Positions 26,180 to 34,156 of a stretch of 47,025 nt of DNA are shown one piece after another. A program made the translations under genes and the position numbers. Source of the stretch: Acidobacteriota bacterium (GTDB lineage Bacteria; Acidobacteriota; UBA4820; DSQY01). The DNA is taken from the NCBI GenBank assembly GCA_040752915.1, contig JBFMHB010000017.1, positions 1 through 47,025 of the forward strand, in the 5' to 3' direction. The notes under the pieces are model-generated. The model ran no database searches. It saw only the letters and a program-made list of their open reading frames with translations, and was not told the origin of the DNA. The number at the start of each line of letters is the position of its first letter. The first letter of the stretch is position 1.

Positions 26180-26785
26180 TCAAGGCTTCTTCAGGCCGGC
26201 GGAGGACGTGCCGCCGGTGTTTCCAAGGTCCTGAGGGCCGCCCATTCCGCCGGCCCCGCCGCAGAACATCTGCTCTTCCAGAATTTTCTCCGCGAGGACC
26301 CGGCCCGAACGGTCCACCACCTGGCCCACGGAAATGATGTTCACCTTCAGGTCGCCGTCCACCGTCTCCTGTCGCGAGACGTCCTCCCGGTTGTTGCGGA
26401 CGTACAGGGAGTACACCACGCGGTCCGTCACGCCGGAGGCCACGGGGACGGCCACCTGGTGATACTCGACACCGGTCACCGGGTCGGCCAGGATGACCGC
26501 GTCCCAGCCGCCGCCCGGCGGCGTGAGGTCGGGGACGGTGGAGCTCGTGTAGGTGAAGAACTGGTTCAGCGTGGACGGATCGTTCAGGACCGCGTCGAAG
26601 ACCACGTTCTCGCCCACCCTCAGGCCCGCGTCGGCGCCGTAGAGGCCCGATTGCTGCATCTTGTCGTTGGTGGAGATCTTGTCCTCCACGGTCATGAAGA
26701 GGACTCCCGCGATCCCCACCATGGTGAGGACGAAGACCACGAGGATGATGGTGATGAGGGCGCTCCCTCTCTCTCTCGATCGCAT
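26180..26785 (-). CDS. pilX: PilX-like minor pilin/assembly protein
   Basis: A 201-residue protein with the N-terminus RERGSALITIILVVFVLTMVGIAGV: a short charged leader, the GSAL segment and a single hydrophobic helix. This is the PilX N-terminal type, lacking the usual Glu5 of major pilins. It continues QQSGLYGADAGLRVGENVVFD, as in PilX, where the family repeatedly reads A...AG...AE. The C-terminus is Gly-rich (CGGAGGMGG). Known role: with PilV, PilW and FimU/FimT it forms the priming complex for pilus assembly with PilY1. The ATG at 26785 is two bases after the pilW stop, with GGGGAG six bases upstream. The reading frame upstream of it is the pilW shadow. Confidence 0.82.
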   Translation of the reverse strand: MRSRERGSALITIILVVFVLTMVGIAGVLFMTVEDKISTNDKMQQSGLYGADAGLRVGENVVFDAVLNDPSTLNQFFTYTSSTVPDLTPPGGGWDAVILADPVTGVEYHQVAVPVASGVTDRVVYSLYVRNNREDVSRQETVDGDLKVNIISVGQVVDRSGRVLAEKILEEQMFCGGAGGMGGPQDLGNTGGTSSAGLKKP

Positions 26786-26787
26786 GG

Positions 26788-27972
26788 CTAGCTCCCCAGG
26801 ATGCGGTTGCGCAGCATGACGGTGGTGGTCAGCCGGTAATGGAAGCGGCGGTCCGCCGCCCCGGCGGCCCGGTCCTCGGCGGCGGGGCGGTTGTAGCGGG
26901 CCTGCTTGAGCAGGGTGGCGGGGAGTTCGTCGGACCGGGCCGTCACGGTCACGCGCAGACCGGAGACGTTGACCGCGTCCCGAACGTCCACGGCCGGGTT
27001 GTCCTGAGGCGGGATCGCGTTGGGGGTCGTCAGAACTTGGGTGGCCGTATTCCAAATGGTCCCGTCGTTGTACACGTAAGCAATCTGAAGGTCCTCCACG
27101 TCGTCGAGGAGCGGGACGTACCCCGCGTCGGGGTTGTTCAGATCGAAGAGTCCCTGTCGCTGTTGCAGCTGGCCGTTCTTCACCCGGAAGCTGATGTAGG
27201 AGATGGAGGCCAGTTTGGGATTGACCAAGTTGGGCTGACCCGCCGGCGGGTTGATCCCATCGGACTGGCCCGGGTTATTGGTCACGTGGATCTCGGGGCC
27301 CGTGGAGCCCTCCCACCCCGAGCCCGTGTGGGGCTCGCAGTTGTCGATGTTTCCCGATTCCAGGTAGTTCGTGATCTGGTAGTAGGCCCACTGGCCGGTG
27401 TCGTCCACCAGGGTGAGGAGGCCGCTCGCCGACGGGTTGGACCCTGGGATGTAGCCCGTCATCTCCTTGAAGAGCTCCATGTTCAGGTCGCTGTCCGGAC
27501 AGCCCAGGTCGAAGGAGAAGCGCACGTTGGCGGCGTGCTGAAAGCCCGGCCAGTCGATGATGGGGATCAGGAGGGTGCCCGTGGGCTTGGCCATGTTGAT
27601 GAGGTCCGTGCCCACGTCGGCGTAGGCCGCGTTCGTGACGTTGTTGAAGGTCGTCTGTTGGGGGATAAAGTTGGAGCCCGACTTGACCGAATAGTACATG
27701 CTCAGGGCGTTGGGGTTGCCCGCCCGGACGTTCATGTCCGTGGCGCCCCGCACGTAGTAGGAGACGTAGTCCATCGCGCGCCGGGCCGTCTGGCGCGGGG
27801 AGGCGAAGAGCTCCTGGCGCTGGGCGAAGGCCCGCATGGAGAAGAGAAAAGTGAGGGACAGGACGAGCACCACCACGAGGAGCGTCATGGAGATGGTGGC
27901 CTCGATGAGCGTAAAACCGCGTTCGGACTCACGCCTCCATCCCCCGTTGAAAGAAGGGCTGTGCCCCCCCAT
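26788..27972 (-). CDS. pilW: PilW-like minor pilin with prepilin leader
   Basis: About 394 residues. The leader MGGHSPSFNGGWRRESERG precedes a prepilin peptidase site G/FTLIEA with Glu5, followed by a hydrophobic helix (TISMTLLVVVLVLSLTFLFSM). The rest is a large beta-rich domain: QTARRAMDYVSYYVRGA is PilW-like, and LDDVEDLQIAYVYNDG is the usual late segment. It is nearly 400 residues, longer than many PilW proteins. The start is uncertain: ATG 27972 gives a 19-residue leader but has no ribosome site, and the frame is open for 100 codons more. The 223-bp spacer to pilV looks like inserted repeat DNA. Confidence 0.85.
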   Translation of the reverse strand: MGGHSPSFNGGWRRESERGFTLIEATISMTLLVVVLVLSLTFLFSMRAFAQRQELFASPRQTARRAMDYVSYYVRGATDMNVRAGNPNALSMYYSVKSGSNFIPQQTTFNNVTNAAYADVGTDLINMAKPTGTLLIPIIDWPGFQHAANVRFSFDLGCPDSDLNMELFKEMTGYIPGSNPSASGLLTLVDDTGQWAYYQITNYLESGNIDNCEPHTGSGWEGSTGPEIHVTNNPGQSDGINPPAGQPNLVNPKLASISYISFRVKNGQLQQRQGLFDLNNPDAGYVPLLDDVEDLQIAYVYNDGTIWNTATQVLTTPNAIPPQDNPAVDVRDAVNVSGLRVTVTARSDELPATLLKQARYNRPAAEDRAAGAADRRFHYRLTTTVMLRNRILGS

Positions 27973-28195
27973 GCGGCTGGTTTCGTCGTTTCGCCCCGAA
28001 GGCATTTCGTCGAACGAGGGATGGAGGGCCATCGAGCCGAAGGCGAAGAGGGCGTCCAAGGGTGGGGGTCCCTCCGTCTGGCTACGCCAGCGGAGGGGGA
28101 GGGAATGGCCCTCCCTCTTCAGGAGAAAGCGTGTCTCAGCCCGTCCTGGCACAACCACAGCCGGAGGCACGTGAGGTTCCGCCGCGCCGCTTGGG
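27973..28195. other. 223-bp non-coding spacer inside the pilin operon
   Basis: The other pilin genes are 1-15 bp apart, but pilV and pilW are separated by 223 bp. I see no gene, promoter or T-tract terminator. It has short inverted motifs (for example CCCTCCGTCTGGCTACGCC near 28067 against CCAGCGGAGGGGGAGGG) and composition like dispersed intergenic repeats. Its 3' part seems to supply the pilW start codon. Confidence 0.5.
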
Positions 28196-28729
28196 TTACT
28201 TGGGAATCTGCGCCACATAGTCCACCCTCTTCCTGCGAATCCCAATTCCCTGGTACCGCTGGACTCCCGCATCCAGCGAGGGGGTTGCGGTGACGGTGAC
28301 GATCCAGTGCTCGGCGACGCCGGCCGTGTCCCCGTCGTCCACCTGGATGGCCAGGCGGTAGGGCGCCTTGCCCCGGTCCACCACGTTGGCCTGGGCCGGC
28401 CCCCAATAGGAACCCGACAGCTCCGTGTCCTCGTAGGGCAGGTTGTAGGTGCCCGCCGCGAAGGTGAATCCCGTGCCCGAGGGCAGGGGGGTCCCTTCCG
28501 CCTGGAGGTAGCGGAAGAAGCGGATGTTTTCCATGACCTGCTCGCACTTGAAGGTCATCTCGGTTCGCGCCGCCGAACCGAGGTTCACGAGGTAGGCCAT
28601 GGCGAACATCTGCAGGACACCGATCATGAGGAAGAAGAGGATCATGAGGGCGATGAGCACCTCGATGAGGCTGCTTCCCCTCTCCCTCGCCGGGGCCACG
28701 CCGGGCGGAAGCCGTTTCTCCTTTTCCAT
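28196..28729 (-). CDS. pilV: PilV-like minor pilin
   Basis: A 177-residue prepilin. The leader EKEKRLPPGVAPARERG ends at the peptidase site G/SSLIEV with Glu5, followed by the helix LIEVLIALMILFFLMIGVLQM. It continues LVNLGSAARTEMTFKCEQVMENIRFFR, the pattern of the PilV/GspI-type family. The C-terminal half is beta-rich with one repeated Trp-containing segment (HWIVTVTATPS). The start ATG at 28729 is one base after the stop of the upstream fimT/gspH-like gene, so the two are translationally coupled. Known role: part of the tip priming complex. Confidence 0.85.
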   Translation of the reverse strand: MEKEKRLPPGVAPARERGSSLIEVLIALMILFFLMIGVLQMFAMAYLVNLGSAARTEMTFKCEQVMENIRFFRYLQAEGTPLPSGTGFTFAAGTYNLPYEDTELSGSYWGPAQANVVDRGKAPYRLAIQVDDGDTAGVAEHWIVTVTATPSLDAGVQRYQGIGIRRKRVDYVAQIPK

Positions 28730-28730
28730 C

Positions 28731-29315
28731 TCAGTACCTCGTCTTCGTGGTGGTGGGCCTCCACAGAGGCGTCACCCCGAGGGTGAAGTTGAACCTCGGC
28801 TTGAGCGTTCCCGATCCGGTCATTTCCACGTGGGTGAGCGTCACCTGGGCTTCGGATTGGATCTGCCGGTTGGTCGTCGGGTCCACGGCCCGTCCCATGG
28901 TGTCGCACAGGAGGGTGAGGGCGCCGCCCACCGTGGGCCACTGGTTCGCCGCCACCGCCGAATTGGAGAGAACGATGTCGGCCGTGATGGTTTCGGTGCC
29001 GAGGACCGTATCCGTGCTCTCGGGCGTTCCGTTGGAGTTCGTGTCCTCGACCAGGCTTACGGTTCGGGTGCCGTTGGCCTGGACGGCGCCGATCTGCACG
29101 AACACTCCCAGCCCGGTCTGGGAGGTTTCCACGTAGGCTCGGTCCACGAAGCTCTTGAGCTGTTGGGCGGCGGTCTCCAGCCGCTGGCGCTTCAAGGTCT
29201 TGCTGACGGCCACCGTGAGGATGACGGCGATGAGGCCCAAGATCGCCATCACGATGAGCATTTCGATGAGCGAGAAGCCTCTCTGCCCGCTCCCGAACCC
29301 CCGGGATCCCCGCAT
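28731..29315 (-). CDS. FimT/FimU/GspH-like minor pilin (first gene of the operon)
   Basis: A 194-residue prepilin: the leader RGSRGFGSGQRG is followed by the peptidase site G/FSLIEM with Glu5 and the helix LIVMAILGLIAVILTVAVS. The segment QRLETAAQQLKSFVDRAYVETSQTG is the usual GspH/FimT continuation. The rest is beta-rich with Thr/Ser/Asn-rich loops. Start: ATG at 29315 has GGAGG five bases upstream; an earlier ATG at 29387 lies before the promoter and is rejected. A near-perfect sigma-54 site ends 23 bp upstream. It heads the operon fimT-pilV-pilW-pilX-pilY1. Confidence 0.88.
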   Translation of the reverse strand: MRGSRGFGSGQRGFSLIEMLIVMAILGLIAVILTVAVSKTLKRQRLETAAQQLKSFVDRAYVETSQTGLGVFVQIGAVQANGTRTVSLVEDTNSNGTPESTDTVLGTETITADIVLSNSAVAANQWPTVGGALTLLCDTMGRAVDPTTNRQIQSEAQVTLTHVEMTGSGTLKPRFNFTLGVTPLWRPTTTKTRY

Positions 29316-29337
29316 CTTCACCTCCGGAAGAGAGTTG

Positions 29338-29352
29338 GCAAGCACCGTGCCA
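29338..29352 (-). promoter_or_regulatory. Sigma-54 (-24/-12) promoter of the minor-pilin operon
   Basis: The minus strand reads TGGCACGGTGCTTGC, an exact match to TGGCAC-N5-TTGC. Transcription should begin near 29326, immediately before the GGAGG ribosome site. RpoN control of pilin genes is well known in Pseudomonas and Myxococcus. No activator gene is in the window. Confidence 0.68.
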
Positions 29353-29453
29353 GAGATCCTATCTCGGCGCGGAGGCCATTTCAACATGGGTCACCCATCA
29401 ATTGTCGCATATTCGTTACTCTTGGTAACATACCCGGCTCCCTTTGGCCGGCG

Positions 29454-29481
29454 TTGACACCGTCGATTCCTCCCTCATAAT
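29454..29481 (+). promoter_or_regulatory. Sigma-70-type promoter of the microcompartment genes
   Basis: A perfect TTGACA -35 and a CATAAT -10 (five of six) are 16 bp apart. Transcription would begin around 29488, 18 bases before the shell gene ATG. It is the best housekeeping promoter in the window. Confidence 0.72.
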
Positions 29482-29505
29482 GTACTGGATCGCGAGGAGA
29501 GGGGA

Positions 29506-29838
29506 ATGATCCCGCTGGAAGCCTTGGGCATGATCGAAACGCGCGGGTTCGTGGCGGCCGTGGAGGCCGCCGACGCCATGGTGAAGGCCGCCCGGGTTCT
29601 CCTCGTGGGCAAGGAGTACGTGGGCAGCGGCTTCGTCACGGTGATGATCCGGGGCGACGTGGGAGCCGTCAAGGCCGCCGTGGACGCCGGCTCCGCCGCG
29701 GCGAGGCGGGTGGGGGAGATCGTCTCCGTCCACGTCATTCCCATGCCCTACGGACAGGTGGAATCCATCCTCCCCCAGCCCTCGTCGGCGAAGGGCCCGA
29801 CGCCCGCGGCGAAGGCGGGGGGCCGCCGGAAATCCTGA
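29506..29838 (+). CDS. Bacterial microcompartment shell protein, single BMC domain (PduA/BMC-H type)
   Basis: A 110-residue protein with one BMC domain covering residues 4-88: [21 protein letters not shown], then [27 protein letters not shown] and [14 protein letters not shown]. The central pore loop is GSG (residues 40-42), as in PduA-type hexamers that let small polar metabolites pass. The C-terminal 20 residues are a short basic tail ([13 protein letters not shown]). Such hexamers tile the facets of protein shells around metabolic enzymes. ATG at 29506 with GAGGAGAGGGG upstream. An acylating aldehyde dehydrogenase gene follows after 17 bp. No pentamer (BMC-P) or trimer shell gene is in the window. 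Confidence 0.95.
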   Translation: MIPLEALGMIETRGFVAAVEAADAMVKAARVLLVGKEYVGSGFVTVMIRGDVGAVKAAVDAGSAAARRVGEIVSVHVIPMPYGQVESILPQPSSAKGPTPAAKAGGRRKS

Positions 29839-29855
29839 TTCCATAGGGGTCCTCG

Positions 29856-31472
29856 ATGGCCCGACAAGACGTGGATCGGGTTGTGGGCTCCGTCCGAAGG
29901 GCCCAGGCCCTCTTCTCGGAGTTCTCCCAGGACCAGGTGGACAAGGTCCTGGACGCCATGCACGCATCCAGCCTCCCCCTCCTCGAGAAGTGGGCCCGGC
30001 TGGCCCACGAGGAGACGGGCTACGGAACGGTGGCCGACAAGACGGTGAAAAACCGCTTCGCCGCCGAGGACGTCTATCGCTACATCCGCCCCATGCGCAC
30101 CGTTGGGTTTCTGTCCGCGGACCCGGCCCAGGGCCTGTACGAGGTGGCCTCTCCGGTGGGCGTCGTGGCGGCGGTGGTCCCTTCCACCAACCCCACTTCC
30201 ACGGCCCTGTACAAGATCCTCATCTCCCTCAAGGCCCGCAACGGCATCGTGCTCTCCCCCCACCCGACGGCCAAGGCCTGCATCCAGGCCGTGGCCGACG
30301 CCCTCCACGACGCCGCCGTGTCGGCGGGGGCTCCCCGGGGCATCGTCGGGGTGCTCCCGAACCCTTCCATCGAGGACACCCAGGCCCTCATGCGCCACCC
30401 CGGAGTGAACGTCATCCTGGCCACCGGCGGGATGGGCCTCGTGATGGCCGCCTACTCCTCCGGGAAGCCCGCCTACGGGGTCGGACCGGGCAACGTGCCG
30501 GCCTTCATCGAGAGGACCGCCGTCTTGAAGAAGGCCGTGCGGGACGTGGTGGCCGGCAAGGCCTTCGACTGGGGGACCATCTGCGCCAGCGAGCAGTCGG
30601 TCATCGTGGACGCCCCCCTCGCCGAAAAGGCCCGGGAGGAGTTCGCCGCCGCGGGCGGGTATTTCGTGGACGACCGCGAGAAGGCCCTTCTCGAGGCCTT
30701 GGTGGTGGACAAGGATGGACGCCTGAACCCCAAAGTGGTGGGCCGGTCCCCCCAGGCCATCGCATCGATGGCGGGCTTCGACCTGCCGGCCGGGGTGAGG
30801 GCCCTCCTGGTCCCCGAGGCCGGGGTGGGGCGAGACTTCCCCCTGACTCTGGAAAAGCTCTCCCCCATCCTTTCTTATTTCGAGGCCGACGGGTGGGAGG
30901 CGGGATGCCAGCGGTGCATCGAGGTCCTCCAGTACGGAGGGTTGGGCCACACCCTGTGCCTCCATACGCAGGATCCCGAAGTGATCCGGCAGTTCGCCCT
31001 GCGCAAGCCCGTCTTCCGCATCGTGGTGAACAGCCCGGGAACCCACGGGGCCATCGGCTACACGACCAACTTGCCGCCCGCCCTGACCCTGGGGTGCGGC
31101 GCCCTCGGCAACAACATCACGAGCGACAACATCACGCCCCTCCACCTCATGGACCGAAAGCGCGTCGCGCTGGAGGTTCGGCCCCTCGAGGAACCGACGG
31201 CCGTCCCCTTGCCGCCTCTCGTGAAGGTGCCGGACGGTCTCGAGGACGCGGCGCGCAGGTTCCTGGCCCAGAAGCTCGGACCGGCCGGCCGTGGGGGGCA
31301 GGCCCCGTCGGCCCCCGCGCGGGAGCCCGAGCGCCCGTCCGATTTCGTGTGCGAGGCCGACGTTCGATCCGCCCTTCGGGACGGCCGGAGGATCCGGATT
31401 CATGCCCGGACCCTCCTGACCCCCTCGGCCCGGGAGCTGGGCGAACAGCACCGGGTCTTCGACCGGGACTGA
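29856..31472 (+). CDS. CoA-acylating aldehyde dehydrogenase (EutE/PduP-like) with EutT/EutQ-like C-terminal tail
   Basis: This 538-residue enzyme should convert an aldehyde, CoA and NAD+ to acyl-CoA and NADH. The N-terminal 460 residues are a EutE/PduP/AdhE-type dehydrogenase: SPVGVVAAVVPSTNPTSTALYK, PGNVPAFIERTA and the catalytic Cys243 in TICASEQSVIV, later VNSPGTHGAIG and LGCGALGNNITSDNITP. A Pro/Ala-rich linker (about residues 472-490) leads to a tail of some 45 residues, DFVCEADVRSAL...LLTPSARELGEQHRVF. The tail resembles the N-terminal motif of EutT and EutQ. Linker plus amphipathic helix is the usual form of a cargo-targeting tail in microcompartments. The gene lies 17 bp after the shell gene. 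The aldehyde substrate is unknown. Confidence 0.93.
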   Translation: MARQDVDRVVGSVRRAQALFSEFSQDQVDKVLDAMHASSLPLLEKWARLAHEETGYGTVADKTVKNRFAAEDVYRYIRPMRTVGFLSADPAQGLYEVASPVGVVAAVVPSTNPTSTALYKILISLKARNGIVLSPHPTAKACIQAVADALHDAAVSAGAPRGIVGVLPNPSIEDTQALMRHPGVNVILATGGMGLVMAAYSSGKPAYGVGPGNVPAFIERTAVLKKAVRDVVAGKAFDWGTICASEQSVIVDAPLAEKAREEFAAAGGYFVDDREKALLEALVVDKDGRLNPKVVGRSPQAIASMAGFDLPAGVRALLVPEAGVGRDFPLTLEKLSPILSYFEADGWEAGCQRCIEVLQYGGLGHTLCLHTQDPEVIRQFALRKPVFRIVVNSPGTHGAIGYTTNLPPALTLGCGALGNNITSDNITPLHLMDRKRVALEVRPLEEPTAVPLPPLVKVPDGLEDAARRFLAQKLGPAGRGGQAPSAPAREPERPSDFVCEADVRSALRDGRRIRIHARTLLTPSARELGEQHRVFDRD

Positions 31473-31578
31473 GGCGCGGGGGACAACGAACCGTCGGGCC
31501 TCCCTTCCGGTGCGGCCGGATCGTGTCCCGCGCGTGATCGAACCCCAGCGATGGGGCTTGTCAGGAATGGGGTGGCCG

Positions 31579-33177
31579 ATGGGCGAAGGCTGGGATTTCG
31601 TCGTCGTGGGATCGGGCTTCGGCGGCTCGGTGGCGGCCCTTCGCCTGGCCCAGAAGGGGTACTCCGTCCTGGTGGTCGAGCAGGGCCGGAGGTGGCGGCC
31701 CCAAGACTTCCCCTCCACCAACTGGAAGGTCTGGGACTCTTTCTGGTTCCCGAAGATCCTCTGCACGGGAATCCAGCAGCTTACGCTTCTGAGGGACTCT
31801 CTCGTCCTGCACGGAGCGGGCGTGGGGGGAGGCAGCCTGGTGTACGCCAACGTCCTCATGACCCCCACGGAGGAGGCCTTTCAGGACCCGAAGTGGCGAG
31901 ACTTGAGGGATTGGAAAAGGGTCCTCGAACCCCACTACGCGGAAGCGCGGCGCATGCTGGGAGTGGTCACCAACCCACGGCTCACGCGGGCCGACGAGGT
32001 CCTGCGGCAGGTGGCGGAGGAAATGGGCCGGGAGGGGACCTTCGAACCCACCCAGGTGGCGGTCTTTTTCGGAGAGCCGGACCGCACCGTGCCGGACCCC
32101 TACTTCGGAGGAGAGGGCCCCGACCGGACGGGATGCACCTTCTGCGCGGGATGCATGGTGGGGTGCCGCGTGGGGGCCAAGAACACCCTCGACCGGAACT
32201 ACCTTTACCTGGCCGAAAAGCAGGGGGCCCGCATCCTGTCCGAGACGCGCGTCACGCTCGTGGCGGCCCTGCCGGACGGCGGGTACCGCCTCGAGACGGA
32301 GCGCGCCACGCGGCCCCTGTTCAAGGGCCGGAGCGAGATCCGCGCGCGAAACGTGGTGGTGGCGGCGGGGGTCCTGGGGTCCGTCCCACTGCTCCTGGAG
32401 TCCAAGCGACGGGGCGCCCTGCCCCATCTGTCCGACCGCCTGGGCGACTATGCCCGGACCAACAGCGAGGCGCTCCTCGGGATCACCGGGGGGCGCAGGA
32501 GCCCCGACCTGTGCGAGGGCGTCGCCATCACTTCCCACGTCTTCCTGGACGACGTGACGCGGTTCGAGCCCGTCCGCTATCCCCGGGGCTCGGACGTCAT
32601 GTGCCTTCTCGGCACCCCTCTCACCGACGGCGGGACCCGGCTCACGCGGCCCCTGAAGTGGATCGGCAACTGCTTGAAGAACCCCGTCGGATTCCTCCGG
32701 ACCCTCTGGCCCCTCGGGCGCGCGCGGAAGACCGTGATTCTCCTGGTCATGCAAACTCTGGACAACCGCATGCGGCTCCTCCTGAAGCGAAGATGGTACT
32801 GGCCCTTCGGTAGGGCCCTCACCTCGGAGGACCCTCCGGGCCATCCCCGGGTTCCGGCCTACATTCCCCTGGCCAACGAGGCGGCGCGGAAGGTGGCCGA
32901 GCGCCTGGGGGCCACCCCGCAGAGTTCGCTCAACGAAGTTCTCCTCAACATTCCCACGACGGCCCACATCCTGGGCGGCTGCGCCATGGGGAAGGGCCCC
33001 GAGGACGGCGTGGTGGACGCGGAGTGCCGGGCCTTCGGCCACGAAGGCCTCTACATCTGCGACGGCTCGGTCATCGGCGCAAACCTGGGGGTGAACCCGA
33101 GCCTCACCATCGCGGCACTGACCGAATACGCCATGAGCCGGATCCCTGCCCGGGGCGACTCCCCCCGCGCGGGGTGA
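31579..33177 (+). CDS. GMC-family FAD oxidoreductase with four-cysteine motif
   Basis: About 532 residues. The FAD-binding start is DFVVVGSGFGGSVAALRLAQKGYSVLVVEQG; SLVLHGAGVGGGSLVYANVLM is the second FAD contact. The C-terminal GMC signature reads TAHILGGCAMG...LYICDGSVIGANLGVNPSLTIAALTE. This matches cholesterol-oxidase-like GMC enzymes that oxidise alcohols to aldehydes or ketones. Residues about 197-210 carry GCTFCAGCMVGCRVGAKNTLD, a C-x2-C-x2-C-x3-C group reminiscent of an iron-sulfur ligand set. Start: ATG at 31579 with GGGG six bases upstream; 31567 is possible. It is 106 bp after the aldehyde dehydrogenase and overlaps none; a link to the microcompartment is possible but unproven. Confidence 0.85.
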   Translation: MGEGWDFVVVGSGFGGSVAALRLAQKGYSVLVVEQGRRWRPQDFPSTNWKVWDSFWFPKILCTGIQQLTLLRDSLVLHGAGVGGGSLVYANVLMTPTEEAFQDPKWRDLRDWKRVLEPHYAEARRMLGVVTNPRLTRADEVLRQVAEEMGREGTFEPTQVAVFFGEPDRTVPDPYFGGEGPDRTGCTFCAGCMVGCRVGAKNTLDRNYLYLAEKQGARILSETRVTLVAALPDGGYRLETERATRPLFKGRSEIRARNVVVAAGVLGSVPLLLESKRRGALPHLSDRLGDYARTNSEALLGITGGRRSPDLCEGVAITSHVFLDDVTRFEPVRYPRGSDVMCLLGTPLTDGGTRLTRPLKWIGNCLKNPVGFLRTLWPLGRARKTVILLVMQTLDNRMRLLLKRRWYWPFGRALTSEDPPGHPRVPAYIPLANEAARKVAERLGATPQSSLNEVLLNIPTTAHILGGCAMGKGPEDGVVDAECRAFGHEGLYICDGSVIGANLGVNPSLTIAALTEYAMSRIPARGDSPRAG

Positions 33178-33181
33178 GCCC

Positions 33182-34156
33182 GTGACCGAACACGCCCGCC
33201 ACCTGTGGCGCACGGCCTTCATGGCGGCCTTCGTCGCCGGGGCCGCATGGGTGTTCACCTATCAGTGGCTCCGCCTGGATCCCAGGGCGGTCTTCGCGGC
33301 CCTGAAAACCCTTCCCCCCGGCCACATTGCCGCCGCGTTTCTCGCGGCGGCTCTCGGCCACCTCGCCATCACGGGGTACGACGCCGTGGCCTGTCGGGCG
33401 GCGGCCGTGCGCCTGCCCTATCCCAAGGTCGCCGCCGCCGCGTTCATCGGCTCCGCCTTCGGGATGAACGCCGGCTACCCCCTCCTCACGGGAACGCCGT
33501 TCCGCCTTCGGGTGTACGCCCTCTGGGGGCTTCCCGTCCCGGACATTCTCCGCGTGGTGGCCGGGAGCGCCCTCGCCTACTGGACCGGAAGCCTGGCCAT
33601 GGCGGGGGCGGCCCTCGCCTTCGTTCCCGCGGGAGGGCTCCTCCTGCGAACGGGCCTGGATCCCCGCTGGATCGGGACCCTTCTCCTGGGGGGCTGGCTG
33701 GTCTTTTTCCTGTGGACCCTCTTCCGTCGGACCCCCGTTCGGCTTCGCGGCTGGACCCTCCCTCCGCCCTCCGGGTCAAGGACCTTGGCCGCCTTGGCCG
33801 TATCGGCCCTGGACTGGTCGCTGGCCGCCGCCACGCTCCACCTGCTCCTCCCTCCAGACCCGGGCCTTCGCTTTTGGACGATCTTCGGCATCTACGTCCC
33901 GGCGGCCCTGGGCGTGTGGCTCCTTCAGATTCCGGCCGGCATCGGCGTCCTGGACACGGCGGTCCTCGTCCTTCTCCCGCCCCAGGCGCCCGAGGCCTCC
34001 GTCCTGGGCGGACTCCTCCTCTTCCGCGGCGTTTATTACCTCTTTCCCCTGGCGGTGGCGGCCCTGCTCTACTTCGCCCTCGAGGGAAGGGGTCACCTCC
34101 GCCGCCGCAGGAAGTACCTGCGCGCGCTCCTCGACCGGGCGCGCCACCGGGTTTAA
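33182..34156 (+). CDS. YbhN/UPF0104-like multi-pass membrane protein (MprF flippase-like)
   Basis: A 324-residue protein with about eight hydrophobic helices. It contains ITGYDAVACRAAAVRLPYPKVAAAAFIGSAFGMNAGYPLLTGTPFRLRVY (about residues 60-110), the signature of the lysylphosphatidylglycerol synthase transmembrane region, and late LLLFRGVYYLFPLAVAALLYF. It lacks the cytoplasmic synthetase domain of MprF, so it is a flippase-like or scaffold-like protein of the YbhN group; the substrate is unknown. The C-terminus is highly basic. The GTG start at 33182 is four bases after the oxidoreductase stop, so the two are in one operon. Confidence 0.8.
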   Translation: MTEHARHLWRTAFMAAFVAGAAWVFTYQWLRLDPRAVFAALKTLPPGHIAAAFLAAALGHLAITGYDAVACRAAAVRLPYPKVAAAAFIGSAFGMNAGYPLLTGTPFRLRVYALWGLPVPDILRVVAGSALAYWTGSLAMAGAALAFVPAGGLLLRTGLDPRWIGTLLLGGWLVFFLWTLFRRTPVRLRGWTLPPPSGSRTLAALAVSALDWSLAAATLHLLLPPDPGLRFWTIFGIYVPAALGVWLLQIPAGIGVLDTAVLVLLPPQAPEASVLGGLLLFRGVYYLFPLAVAALLYFALEGRGHLRRRRKYLRALLDRARHRV

